Below, in pieces: positions 50,890 through 62,419 of a stretch of DNA of 64,000 nt. Origin of the DNA: Hybos culiciformis (lineage: Eukaryota > Arthropoda > Insecta > Diptera > Hybotidae); NCBI GenBank assembly GCA_964007475.1, contig CAXFZM010000043.1:1-64000 (forward strand), in the 5' to 3' direction. Below the pieces are notes generated by a model, which was not told where the DNA came from, made no database searches, and worked only from the letters and a program-made list of their open reading frames with translations. A program made the position numbers and the translations under genes. Within the stretch, counting starts at the first letter, position 1, and each line of letters begins with the position of its first letter.

Positions 50890-53800
50890 AGACCTTTAAT
50901 TTAAGCCAAAAACGGAGGTTCTCCGAGGTCTGGAGCCGGAGTAATGAACAAAAAACCAGCCCAAAGTCAACATTTTATGTGTTAAAGTTAGGGGGTTTGC
51001 TCACCTTATCGTTTATTTCTCCGGATCTAGAAAACCGATTTTCATAAAAATCGTACAGAAAGAAGCGTAATTTCTAGAGCTTTAATTTAAGCCAAAAACG
51101 GAGGTCCGCCGAAGTCTGGAGCCGGAGTAATGAACAAAAAACCAGCCCAAAGTCAACATTTTATGTGTTAAAGTTAGGGGGTTTGCTCACCTTATCGTTT
51201 ATTTCTCCGGATCTAGAAAACCGATTTTCATAAAAATTGCACAGAAAGAAGCGTAATTTCTAGACCTTTAATTTAAGCCAAAAACGGAGGTTCTCCGAGG
51301 TCTGGAGCCGGAGTAATGAACAAAAAACCAGCCCAAAGTCAACATTTTATGTGTTAAAGTTAGGGGGTTTGCTCACCTTATCGTTTATTTCTCCGGATCT
51401 AGAAAACCGATTTTCATAAAAATCGCACAGAAAGAAGCGTAATTTCTAGAGCTTTAATTTAAGCCAAAAACGGAGGTCCGCCGAAGTCTGGAGCCGGAGT
51501 AATGAACAAAAAACCAGACCAAAGTCAACATTTTATGTGTTAAAGTTAGGGGGTTTGCTCACCTTATCGTTTATTTCTCCGGATCTAGAAAACCGATTTT
51601 CATAAAAATTGCACAGAAAGAAGCGTAATTTCTAGACCTTTAATTTAAGCCAAAAACGGAGGTTCTCCGAGGTCTGGAGCCGGAGTAATGAACAAAAAAC
51701 CAGCCCAAAGTCAACATTTTATGTGTTAAAGTTAGGGGGTTTGCTCACCTTATCGTTTATTTCTCCGGATCTAGAAAACCGATTTTCATAAAAATTGCAC
51801 AGAAAGAAGCGTAATTTCTAGACCTTTAATTTAAGCCAAAAACGGAGGTTCTCCGAGGTCTGGAGCCGGAGTAATGAACAAAAAACCAGCCCAAAGTCAA
51901 CATTTTATGTGTTAAAATTAGGGGGTTTGCTCACCTTATCGTTTATTTCTTCGGATCTAGAAAACCGATTTTCATAAAAATTGCACAGAAAGAAGCGTAA
52001 TTTCTAGACCTTTAATTTAAGCCAAAAACGGAGGTTCTCCGAGGTCTGGAGCCGGAGTAATGAACAAAAAACCAGCCCAAAGTCAACATTTTATGTGTTA
52101 AAGTTAGGGGGTTTGCTCACCTTATCGTTTATTTCTCCGGATCTAGAAAACCGGTTTTCATAAAAATTGCACAGAAAGAAGCGTAATTTCTAGACCTTTA
52201 ATTTAAGCCAAAAACGGAGGTTCTCCGAGGTCTGGAGCCGGAGTAATGAACAAAACACCAGCCCAAAGTCAACATTTTATGTGTTAAAGTTAGGGGGTTT
52301 GCTCACCTTATCGTTTATTTCTCCGGATCTAAAAAACCGATTTTCATAAAAAATTGCACAGAAAGAAGCGTAATTTCTAGACCTTTAATTTAAGCCAAAA
52401 ACGGAGGTTCTCCGAGGTCTGGAGCCGGAGTAATGAACAAAAAACCAGCCCAAAGTCAACATTTTATGTGTTAAAGTTAGGGGGTTTGCTCACCTTATCG
52501 TTTATTTCTCCGGATCTAGAAAACCGATTTTCATAAAAATCGCACAGAAAGAAGCGTAATTTCTAGACCTTTAATTTAAGCCAAAAACGGAGGTTCTCCG
52601 AGGTCTGGAGCCGGAGTAATGAACAAAAAACCAGCCCAAAGTCAACATTTTATGTGTTAAAGTTAGGGGGTTTGCTCACCTTATCGTTTATTTCTCCGGA
52701 TCTAGAAAACCGATTTTCATAAAAATCGTACAGAAAGAAGCGTAATTTCTAGAGCTTTAATTTAAGCCAAAAACGGAGGTCCGCCGAAGTCTGGAGCCGG
52801 AGTAATGAACAAAAAACCAGCCCAAAGTCAACATTTTATGTGTTAAAGTTAGGGGGTTTGCTCACCTTATCGTTTATTTCTCCGGATCTAGAAAACCGAT
52901 TTTCATAAAAATTGCACAGAAAGAAGCGTAATTTCTAGACCTTTAATTTAAGCCAAAAACGGAGGTTCTCCGAGGTCTGGAGCCGGAGTAATGAACAAAA
53001 AACCAGCCCAAAGTCAACATTTTATGTGTTAAAGTTAGGGGGTTTGCTCACCTTATCGTTTATTTCTCCGGATCTAGAAAACCGATTTTCATAAAAATCG
53101 CACAGAAAGAAGCGTAATTTCTAGAGCTTTAATTTAAGCCAAAAACGGAGGTCCGCCGAAGTCTGGAGCCGGAGTAATGAACAAAAAACCAGACCAAAGT
53201 CAACATTTTATGTGTTAAAGTTAGGGGGTTTGCTCACCTTATCGTTTATTTCTCCGGATCTAGAAAACCGATTTTCATAAAAATTGCACAGAAAGAAGCG
53301 TAATTTCTAGACCTTTAATTTAAGCCAAAAACGGAGGTTCTCCGAGGTCTGGAGCCGGAGTAATGAACAAAAAACCAGCCCAAAGTCAACATTTTATGTG
53401 TTAAAGTTAGGGGGTTTGCTCACCTTATCGTTTATTTCTCCGGATCTAGAAAACCGATTTTCATAAAAATTGCACAGAAAGAAGCGTAATTTCTAGACCT
53501 TTAATTTAAGCCAAAAACGGAGGTTCTCCGAGGTCTGGAGCCGGAGTAATGAACAAAAAACCAGCCCAAAGTCAACATTTTATGTGTTAAAATTAGGGGG
53601 TTTGCTCACCTTATCGTTTATTTCTCCGGATCTAGAAAACCGATTTTAATAAAAATTGCACAGAAAGAAGCGTAATTTCTAGACCTTTAATTTAAGCCAA
53701 AAACGGAGGTTCTCCGAGGTCTGGAGCCGGAGTAATGAACAAAAAACCAGCCCAAAGTCAACATTTTATGTGTTAAAATTAGGGGGTTTGCTCACCTTAT

Positions 53801-55354
53801 CGTTTATTTCTCCGGATCTAGAAAACCGATTTTCATAAAAATTGCACAGAAAGAAGCGTAATTTCTAGACCTTTAATTTAAGCCAAAAACGGAGGTTCTC
53901 CGAGGTCTGGAGCCGGAGTAATGAACAAAAAACCAGCCCAAAGTCAACATTTTATGTGTTAAAGTTAGGGGGTTTGCTCACCTTATCGTTTATTTCTCCG
54001 GATCTAGAAAACCGATTTTCATAAAAATTGCACAGAAAGAAGCGTAATTTCTAGACCTTTAATTTAAGCCAAAAACGGAGGTTCTCCGAGGTCTGGAGCC
54101 GGAGTAATGAACAAAACACCAGCCCAAAGTCAACATTTTATGTGTTAAAGTTAGGGGGTTTGCTCACCTTATCGTTTATTTCTCCGGATCTAAAAAACCG
54201 ATTTTCATAAAAAATTGCACAGAAAGAAGCGTAATTTCTAGACCTTTAATTTAAGCCAAAAACGGAGGTTCTCCGAGGTCTGGAGCCGGAGTAATGAACA
54301 AAAAACCAGCCCAAAGTCAACATTTTATGTGTTAAAGTTAGGGGGTTTGCTCACCTTATCGTTTATTTCTCCGGATCTAGAAAACCGATTTTCATAAAAA
54401 TCGCACAGAAAGAAGCGTAATTTCTAGACCTTTAATTTAAGCCAAAAACGGAGGTTCTCCGAGGTCTGGAGCCGGAGTAATGAACAAAAAACCAGCCCAA
54501 AGTCAACATTTTATGTGTTAAAGTTAGGGGGTTTGCTCACCTTATCGTTTATTTCTCCGGATCTAGAAAACCGATTTTCATAAAAATCGTACAGAAAGAA
54601 GCGTAATTTCTAGAGCTTTAATTTAAGCCAAAAACGGAGGTCCGCCGAAGTCTGGAGCCGGAGTAATGAACAAAAAACCAGCCCAAAGTCAACATTTTAT
54701 GTGTTAAAGTTAGGGGGTTTGCTCACCTTATCGTTTATTTCTCCGGATCTAGAAAACCGATTTTCATAAAAATTGCACAGAAAGAAGCGTAATTTCTAGA
54801 CCTTTAATTTAAGCAAAAACGGAGGTTCTCCGAGGTCTGGAGCCGGAGTAATGAACAAAAAACCAGCCCAAAGTCAACATTTTATGTGTTAAAGTTAGGG
54901 GGTTTGCTCACCTTATCGTTTATTTCTCCGGATCTAGAAAACCGATTTTCATAAAAATCGCACAGAAAGAAGCGTAATTTCTAGAGCTTTAATTTAAGCC
55001 AAAAACGGAGGTCCGCCGAAGTCTGGAGCCGGAGTAATGAACAAAAAACCAGACCAAAGTCAACATTTTATGTGTTTAAGTTAGGGGGTTTGCTCACCTT
55101 ATCGTTTATTTCTCCGGATCTAGAAAACCGATTTTCATAAAAATTGCACAGAAAGAAGCGTAATTTCTAGACCTTTAATTTAAGCCAAAAACGGAGGTTC
55201 TCCGAGGTCTGGAGCCGGAGTAATGAACAAAAAACCAGCCCAAAGTCAACATTTTATGTGTTAAAGTTAGGGGGTTTGCTCACCTTATCGTTTATTTCTC
55301 CGGATCTAGAAAACCGATTTTCATAAAAATTGCACAGAAAGAAGCGTAATTTCT
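50890..55354. repeat. Segmental duplication 3, right copy
   Basis: Twenty-four monomers, the partner of 45308-49773. Private changes are a single-base deletion in the A run after AAGC near 54815 and the loss of the CTTTTATTT change that the left copy has near 46555. The match ends at 55355, where the tail is the plain one rather than c167g. Its right part overlaps the left copy of the 17-monomer-offset duplication. Confidence 0.88.
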
Positions 55355-56099
55355 AGACCTTTAATTTAAGCCAAAAACGGAGGTTCTCCGAGGTCTGGAG
55401 CCGGAGTAATGAACAAAAAACCAGCCCAAAGTCAACATTTTATGTGTTAAAATTAGGGGGTTTGCTCACCTTATCGTTTATTTCTCCGGATCTAGAAAAC
55501 CGATTTTCATAAAAATTGCACAGAAAGAAGCGTAATTTCTAGACCTTTAATTTAAGCCAAAAACGGAGGTTCTCCGAGGTCTGGAGCCGGAGTAATGAAC
55601 AAAAAACCAGCCCAAAGTCAACATTTTATGTGTTAAAGTTAGGGGGTTTGCTCACCTTATCGTTTATTTCTCCGGATCTAGAAAACCGATTTTCATAAAA
55701 ATTGCACAGAAAGAAGCGTAATTTCTAGACCTTTAATTTAAGCCAAAAACGGAGGTTCTCCGAGGTCTGGAGCCGGAGTAATGAACAAAAAACCAGCCCA
55801 AAGTCAACATTTTATGTGTTAAAGTTAGGGGGTTTGCTCACCTTATCGTTTATTTCTCCGGATCTAAAAAACCGATTTTCATAAAAAATTGCACAGAAAG
55901 AAGCGTAATTTCTAGACCTTTAATTTAAGCCAAAAACGGAGGTTCTCCGAGGTCTGGAGCCGGAGTAATGAACAAAAAACCAGCCCAAAGTCAACATTTT
56001 ATGTGTTAAAGTTAGGGGGTTTGCTCACCTTATCGTTTATTTCTCCGGATCTAGAAAACCGATTTTCATAAAAATTGCACAGAAAGAAGCGTAATTTCT
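53495..56099. repeat. Segmental duplication 4, left copy
   Basis: Fourteen monomers that match 56658-59263 at 3163 bases (17 monomers plus 1). Markers: c154a at 53643 and 56806; a65c with K at 54053 and 57216; c165t at 54587 and 57750; a95t at 55072 and 58236; and a K monomer without a65c at 55727 and 58891. The single-base deletion near 54815 is absent from the right copy, so it arose after the duplication or only in this line. Confidence 0.88.
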
Positions 56100-56285
56100 A
56101 GACCTTTAATTTAAGCCAAAAACGGAGGTTCTCCGAGGTCTGGAGCCGGAGTAATGAACAAAAAACCAGCCCAAAGTCAACATTTTATGTGTTAAAGTTA
56201 GGGGGTTTGCTCACCTTATCGTTTATTTCTCCGGATCTAGAAAACCGATTTTCATAAAAATTGCACAGAAAGAAGCGTAATTTCT

Positions 56286-56657
56286 AGACCTTTAATTTAA
56301 GCCAAAAACGGAGGTTCTCCGAGGTCTGGAGCCGGAGTAATGAACAAAAAACCAGCCCAAAGTCAACATTTTATGTGTTAAAATTAGGGGGTTTGCTCAC
56401 CTTATCGTTTATTTCTCCGGATCTAGAAAACCGATTTTAATAAAAATTGCACAGAAAGAAGCGTAATTTCTAGACCTTTAATTTAAGCCAAAAACGGAGG
56501 TTCTCCGAGGTCTGGAGCCGGAGTAATGAACAAAAAACCAGCCCAAAGTCAACATTTTATGTGTTAAAGTTAGGGGGTTTGCTCACCTTATCGTTTATTT
56601 CTCCGGATCTAGAAAACCGATTTTCATAAAAATTGCACAGAAAGAAGCGTAATTTCT
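56286..56657. repeat. 2-monomer duplication with c154a
   Basis: A g98a monomer with c154a (TTTTAATAAA at 56434) and a plain T. The same c154a/g98a state begins the next unit at 56658 (56806), exactly two monomers later. It lies immediately before the right copy of segmental duplication 4, so c154a is locally present twice where the rest of the domain has it once per two HORs. Confidence 0.8.
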
Positions 56658-59263
56658 AGACCTTTAATTTAAGCCAAAAACGGAGGTTCTCCGAGGTCTG
56701 GAGCCGGAGTAATGAACAAAAAACCAGCCCAAAGTCAACATTTTATGTGTTAAAATTAGGGGGTTTGCTCACCTTATCGTTTATTTCTCCGGATCTAGAA
56801 AACCGATTTTAATAAAAATTGCACAGAAAGAAGCGTAATTTCTAGACCTTTAATTTAAGCCAAAAACGGAGGTTCTCCGAGGTCTGGAGCCGGAGTAATG
56901 AACAAAAAACCAGCCCAAAGTCAACATTTTATGTGTTAAAATTAGGGGGTTTGCTCACCTTATCGTTTATTTCTCCGGATCTAGAAAACCGATTTTCATA
57001 AAAATTGCACAGAAAGAAGCGTAATTTCTAGACCTTTAATTTAAGCCAAAAACGGAGGTTCTCCGAGGTCTGGAGCCGGAGTAATGAACAAAAAACCAGC
57101 CCAAAGTCAACATTTTATGTGTTAAAGTTAGGGGGTTTGCTCACCTTATCGTTTATTTCTCCGGATCTAGAAAACCGATTTTCATAAAAATTGCACAGAA
57201 AGAAGCGTAATTTCTAGACCTTTAATTTAAGCCAAAAACGGAGGTTCTCCGAGGTCTGGAGCCGGAGTAATGAACAAAACACCAGCCCAAAGTCAACATT
57301 TTATGTGTTAAAGTTAGGGGGTTTGCTCACCTTATCGTTTATTTCTCCGGATCTAAAAAACCGATTTTCATAAAAAATTGCACAGAAAGAAGCGTAATTT
57401 CTAGACCTTTAATTTAAGCCAAAAACGGAGGTTCTCCGAGGTCTGGAGCCGGAGTAATGAACAAAAAACCAGCCCAAAGTCAACATTTTATGTGTTAAAG
57501 TTAGGGGGTTTGCTCACCTTATCGTTTATTTCTCCGGATCTAGAAAACCGATTTTCATAAAAATCGCACAGAAAGAAGCGTAATTTCTAGACCTTTAATT
57601 TAAGCCAAAAACGGAGGTTCTCCGAGGTCTGGAGCCGGAGTAATGAACAAAAAACCAGCCCAAAGTCAACATTTTATGTGTTAAAGTTAGGGGGTTTGCT
57701 CACCTTATCGTTTATTTCTCCGGATCTAGAAAACCGATTTTCATAAAAATCGTACAGAAAGAAGCGTAATTTCTAGAGCTTTAATTTAAGCCAAAAACGG
57801 AGGTCCGCCGAAGTCTGGAGCCGGAGTAATGAACAAAAAACCAGCCCAAAGTCAACATTTTATGTGTTAAAGTTAGGGGGTTTGCTCACCTTATCGTTTA
57901 TTTCTCCGGATCTAGAAAACCGATTTTCATAAAAATTGCACAGAAAGAAGCGTAATTTCTAGACCTTTAATTTAAACCAAAAACGGAGGTTCTCCGAGGT
58001 CTGGAGCCGGAGTAATGAACAAAAAACCAGCCCAAAGTCAACATTTTATGTGTTAAAGTTAGGGGGTTTGCTCACCTTATCGTTTATTTCTCCGGATCTA
58101 GAAAACCGATTTTCATAAAAATCGCACAGAAAGAAGCGTAATTTCTAGAGCTTTAATTTAAGCCAAAAACGGAGGTCCGCCGAAGTCTGGAGCCGGAGTA
58201 ATGAACAAAAAACCAGACCAAAGTCAACATTTTATGTGTTTAAGTTAGGGGGTTTGCTCACCTTATCGTTTATTTCTCCGGATCTAGAAAACCGATTTTC
58301 ATAAAAATTGCACAGAAAGAAGCGTAATTTCTAGACCTTTAATTTAAGCCAAAAACGGAGGTTCTCCGAGGTCTGGAGCCGGAGTAATGAACAAAAAACC
58401 AGCCCAAAGTCAACATTTTATGTGTTAAAGTTAGGGGGTTTGCTCACCTTATCGTTTATTTCTCCGGATCTAGAAAACCGATTTTCATAAAAATTGCACA
58501 GAAAGAAGCGTAATTTCTAGACCTTTAATTTAAGCCAAAAACGGAGGTTCTCCGAGGTCTGGAGCCGGAGTAATGAACAAAAAACCAGCCCAAAGTCAAC
58601 ATTTTATGTGTTAAAATTAGGGGGTTTGCTCACCTTATCGTTTATTTCTCCGGATCTAGAAAACCGATTTTCATAAAAATTGCACAGAAAGAAGCGTAAT
58701 TTCTAGACCTTTAATTTAAGCCAAAAACGGAGGTTCTCCGAGGTCTGGAGCCGGAGTAATGAACAAAAAACCAGCCCAAAGTCAACATTTTATGTGTTAA
58801 AGTTAGGGGGTTTGCTCACCTTATCGTTTATTTCTCCGGATCTAGAAAACCGATTTTCATAAAAATTGCACAGAAAGAAGCGTAATTTCTAGACCTTTAA
58901 TTTAAGCCAAAAACGGAGGTTCTCCGAAGTCTGGAGCCGGAGTAATGAACAAAAAACCAGCCCAAAGTCAACATTTTATGTGTTAAAGTTAGGGGGTTTG
59001 CTCACCTTATCGTTTATTTCTCCGGATCTAAAAAACCGATTTTCATAAAAAATTGCACAGAAAGAAGCGTAATTTCTAGACCTTTAATTTAAGCCAAAAA
59101 CGGAGGTTCTCCGAGGTCTGGAGCCGGAGTAATGAACAAAAAACCAGCCCAAAGTCAACATTTTATGTGTTAAAGTTAGGGGGTTTGCTCACCTTATCGT
59201 TTATTTCTCCGGATCTAGAAAACCGATTTTCATAAAAATTGCACAGAAAGAAGCGTAATTTCT
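56658..59263. repeat. Segmental duplication 4, right copy
   Basis: Fourteen monomers, the partner of 53495-56099. Private changes include g16a (TTTAAACC without c24t) in the monomer at 57961 and a38 alone (TCTCCGAAG) in the K monomer at 58891. The match ends at 59264, whose tail carries c177t and leads into the right-hand domain. Confidence 0.87.
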
Positions 59264-59449
59264 AGACCTTTAATTTAAGCCAAAAACGGAGGTTCTCCGA
59301 GGTCTGGAGCCGGAGTAATGAACAAAAAACCAGCCCAAAGTCAACATTTTATGTGTTAAAGTTAGGGGGTTTGCTCACCTTATCGTTTATTTCTCCGGAT
59401 CTAGAAAACCGATTTTCATAAAAATTGCACAGAAAGAAGTGTAATTTCT

Positions 59450-60934
59450 AGAGCTTTAATTTAAGCCAAAAACGGAGGTCCGCCGAAGTCTGGAGCCGGA
59501 GTAATGAACAAAAAACCAGCCCAAAGTCAACATTTTATGTGTTAAAGTTAGGGGGTTTGCTCACCTTATCGTTTATTTCTCCGGATCTAGAAAACCGATT
59601 TTCATGAAAATTGCAGAGAAAGAAGCGTCATTTCTAGACCTTTAATTTAAGCCAAAAACGGAGGTTCTCCGAGGTCTGGAGCCGGAGTAATGAACAAAAA
59701 ACCAGCCCAAAGTCAACATTTTATGTGCTAAAGTTAGGGGGTTTGCTCACCTTATCGTTTATTTCTCCGGATCTAGAAAACCGATTTTCATAAAAATTGC
59801 ACAGAAAGAAGCGTAATTTCTAGACCTTTAATTTAAGCCAAAAACAGAGGTTCTCCGATGTCTGGAGCCGGAGTAATGAACAAAAAACCAGCCCAAAGTC
59901 AACATTTTATGTGTTAAAGTTAGGGGGTTTGCTCACCTTATCGTTTATTTCTCCGGATCTATAAAACCGATTTTCATAAAAATTGCACAGAAAGAAGCGT
60001 AATTTCTAGACCTTTAATTTAAGCCAAAAGCGGAGGTCCGCCGAAGTCTGGAGCCGGAGTAATGAACAAAAAACCAGCCCAAAGTCAACTTTTATGTGTT
60101 AAAGTTAGGGGGTTTGCTCACCTTATCGTTTATTTCTCCGGATCTAGAAAACCGATTTTCATAAAAATTGCACAGAAAGAAGCGTAATTTCTAGACCTTT
60201 AATTTAAGCCAAAAACGGAGGTCCGCCGAAGTCTGGAGCCGGAGTAATGAACAAAAAACCAGCCCAAAGTCAACATTTTATGTGTTAAAGTTAGGGGGTT
60301 TGCTCACCTTATCGTTTATTTCTCCGGATCTAGAAAACCGATTTTCATAAAAATCGCACAGAAAGAAGCGTAATTTCTAGAGCTTTAATTTAAGCCAAAA
60401 ACGGAGGTCCGCCGAAGTCTGGAGCCGGAGTAATGAACAAAAAACCAGACCAAAGTCAACATTTTATGTGTTAAAGTTAGGGGGTTTGCTCACCTTATCG
60501 TTTATTTCTCCGGATCTAGAAAACCGATTTTCATAAAAATTGCACAGAAAGAAGCGTAATTTCTAGACCTTTAATTTAAGCCAAAAGCGGAGGTCCGCCG
60601 AAGTCTGGAGCCGGAGTAATGAACAAAAAACCAGCCCAAAGTCAACTTTTATGTGTTAAAGTTAGGGGGTTTGCTCACCTTATCGTTTATTTCTCCGGAT
60701 CTATAAAACCGATTTTCATAAAAATTGCACAGAAAGAAGCGTAATTTCTAGACCTTTAATTTAAGCCAAAAGCGGAGGTCCGCCGAATTCTGGAGCCGGA
60801 GTAATGAACAAAAAACCAGCCCAAAGTCAACTTTTATGTGTTAAAGTTAGGGGGTTTGCTCACCTTATCGTTTATTTCTCCGGATCTAGAAAACCGATTT
60901 TCATAAAAATTGCACAGAAAGAAGCGTAATTTCT
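59450..60934. repeat. 8-monomer tandem duplication, left copy
   Basis: A 1485-bp unit (8 x 186 minus three a83 deletions) directly followed by its copy at 60935. Shared private markers are TTCATGAAAA at 59601 and 61086, t94c (GTGCTAAAG) near 59726 and 61211, g25a/g38t at 59822 and 61307, a23g with deletion of a83 at 60008 and 61493, U with c163 at 60193 and 61678, and GAATTC at 60785 and 62270. The eighth monomer differs at position 141 (g here, t in the right copy). Confidence 0.92.
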
Positions 60935-61120
60935 AGACCTTTAATTTAAGCCAAAAACGGAGGTTCTCCGAGGTCTGGAGCCGGAGTAATGAACAAAAAA
61001 CCAGCCCAAAGTCAACATTTTATGTGTTAAAGTTAGGGGGTTTGCTCACCTTATCGTTTATTTCTCCGGATCTAGAAAACCGATTTTCATGAAAATTGCA
61101 GAGAAAGAAGCGTCATTTCT
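60935..61120. repeat. Chimeric monomer at the 8-monomer junction
   Basis: The 5' half is c4, type T; the 3' half has the private TTCATGAAAA with c167g and a180c, as in 59450. Monomer 59450 is g4, type U in its 5' half. The exchange that duplicated the 8-monomer unit therefore joined the 5' half of some T monomer to the 3' half of a 59450-type monomer, between positions 38 and 157 (about 60972 to 61090). The T donor is not visible next to the left copy, so either it lies elsewhere or the 5' half was converted later. Confidence 0.8.
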
Positions 61121-62419
61121 AGACCTTTAATTTAAGCCAAAAACGGAGGTTCTCCGAGGTCTGGAGCCGGAGTAATGAACAAAAAACCAGCCCAAAGTCA
61201 ACATTTTATGTGCTAAAGTTAGGGGGTTTGCTCACCTTATCGTTTATTTCTCCGGATCTAGAAAACCGATTTTCATAAAAATTGCACAGAAAGAAGCGTA
61301 ATTTCTAGACCTTTAATTTAAGCCAAAAACAGAGGTTCTCCGATGTCTGGAGCCGGAGTAATGAACAAAAAACCAGCCCAAAGTCAACATTTTATGTGTT
61401 AAAGTTAGGGGGTTTGCTCACCTTATCGTTTATTTCTCCGGATCTATAAAACCGATTTTCATAAAAATTGCACAGAAAGAAGCGTAATTTCTAGACCTTT
61501 AATTTAAGCCAAAAGCGGAGGTCCGCCGAAGTCTGGAGCCGGAGTAATGAACAAAAAACCAGCCCAAAGTCAACTTTTATGTGTTAAAGTTAGGGGGTTT
61601 GCTCACCTTATCGTTTATTTCTCCGGATCTAGAAAACCGATTTTCATAAAAATTGCACAGAAAGAAGCGTAATTTCTAGACCTTTAATTTAAGCCAAAAA
61701 CGGAGGTCCGCCGAAGTCTGGAGCCGGAGTAATGAACAAAAAACCAGCCCAAAGTCAACATTTTATGTGTTAAAGTTAGGGGGTTTGCTCACCTTATCGT
61801 TTATTTCTCCGGATCTAGAAAACCGATTTTCATAAAAATCGCACAGAAAGAAGCGTAATTTCTAGAGCTTTAATTTAAGCCAAAAACGGAGGTCCGCCGA
61901 AGTCTGGAGCCGGAGTAATGAACAAAAAACCAGACCAAAGTCAACATTTTATGTGTTAAAGTTAGGGGGTTTGCTCACCTTATCGTTTATTTCTCCGGAT
62001 CTAGAAAACCGATTTTCATAAAAATTGCACAGAAAGAAGCGTAATTTCTAGACCTTTAATTTAAGCCAAAAGCGGAGGTCCGCCGAAGTCTGGAGCCGGA
62101 GTAATGAACAAAAAACCAGCCCAAAGTCAACTTTTATGTGTTAAAGTTAGGGGGTTTGCTCACCTTATCGTTTATTTCTCCGGATCTATAAAACCGATTT
62201 TCATAAAAATTGCACAGAAAGAAGCGTAATTTCTAGACCTTTAATTTAAGCCAAAAGCGGAGGTCCGCCGAATTCTGGAGCCGGAGTAATGAACAAAAAA
62301 CCAGCCCAAAGTCAACTTTTATGTGTTAAAGTTAGGGGGTTTGCTCACCTTATCGTTTATTTCTCCGGATCTATAAAACCGATTTTCATAAAAATTGCAC
62401 AGAAAGAAGCGTAATTTCT
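60935..62419. repeat. 8-monomer tandem duplication, right copy
   Basis: Second copy of the 1485-bp unit, with an identical order of variants from its first monomer's 3' half onward. Its first monomer differs from the left copy in the 5' half and is described separately as a junction. Beyond 62419 the eight-monomer order is not repeated in full, but the a23g, GAATTC, c71a subseries recurs at 62606 and later. Confidence 0.9.

Larger units (their letters stand above)
43446..59263. repeat. HOR domain marked by a65c and c165t
   Basis: Eighty-five monomers. The key unit pairs a65c (AAAACACC) with g141a plus an extra A. It starts at 43446, 45121, 46610, 48471, 52192, 54053 and 57216, with spacings of 9, 8, 10, 20, 10 and 17 monomers. 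A second marker, c165t (ATCGTACAG), appears near 47144, 49005, 51051, 52726, 54587 and 57750. A typical 10-monomer unit (52192-54052) reads: T with a65c and K; T with c163; T with c165t; g4 U; T with c163; g4 U with c71a; T; T with g98a; T with g98a; T. Unlike elsewhere, a c163 tail is here often followed by c4 T rather than g4 U, so the usual linkage is broken in this domain. Confidence 0.88.
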
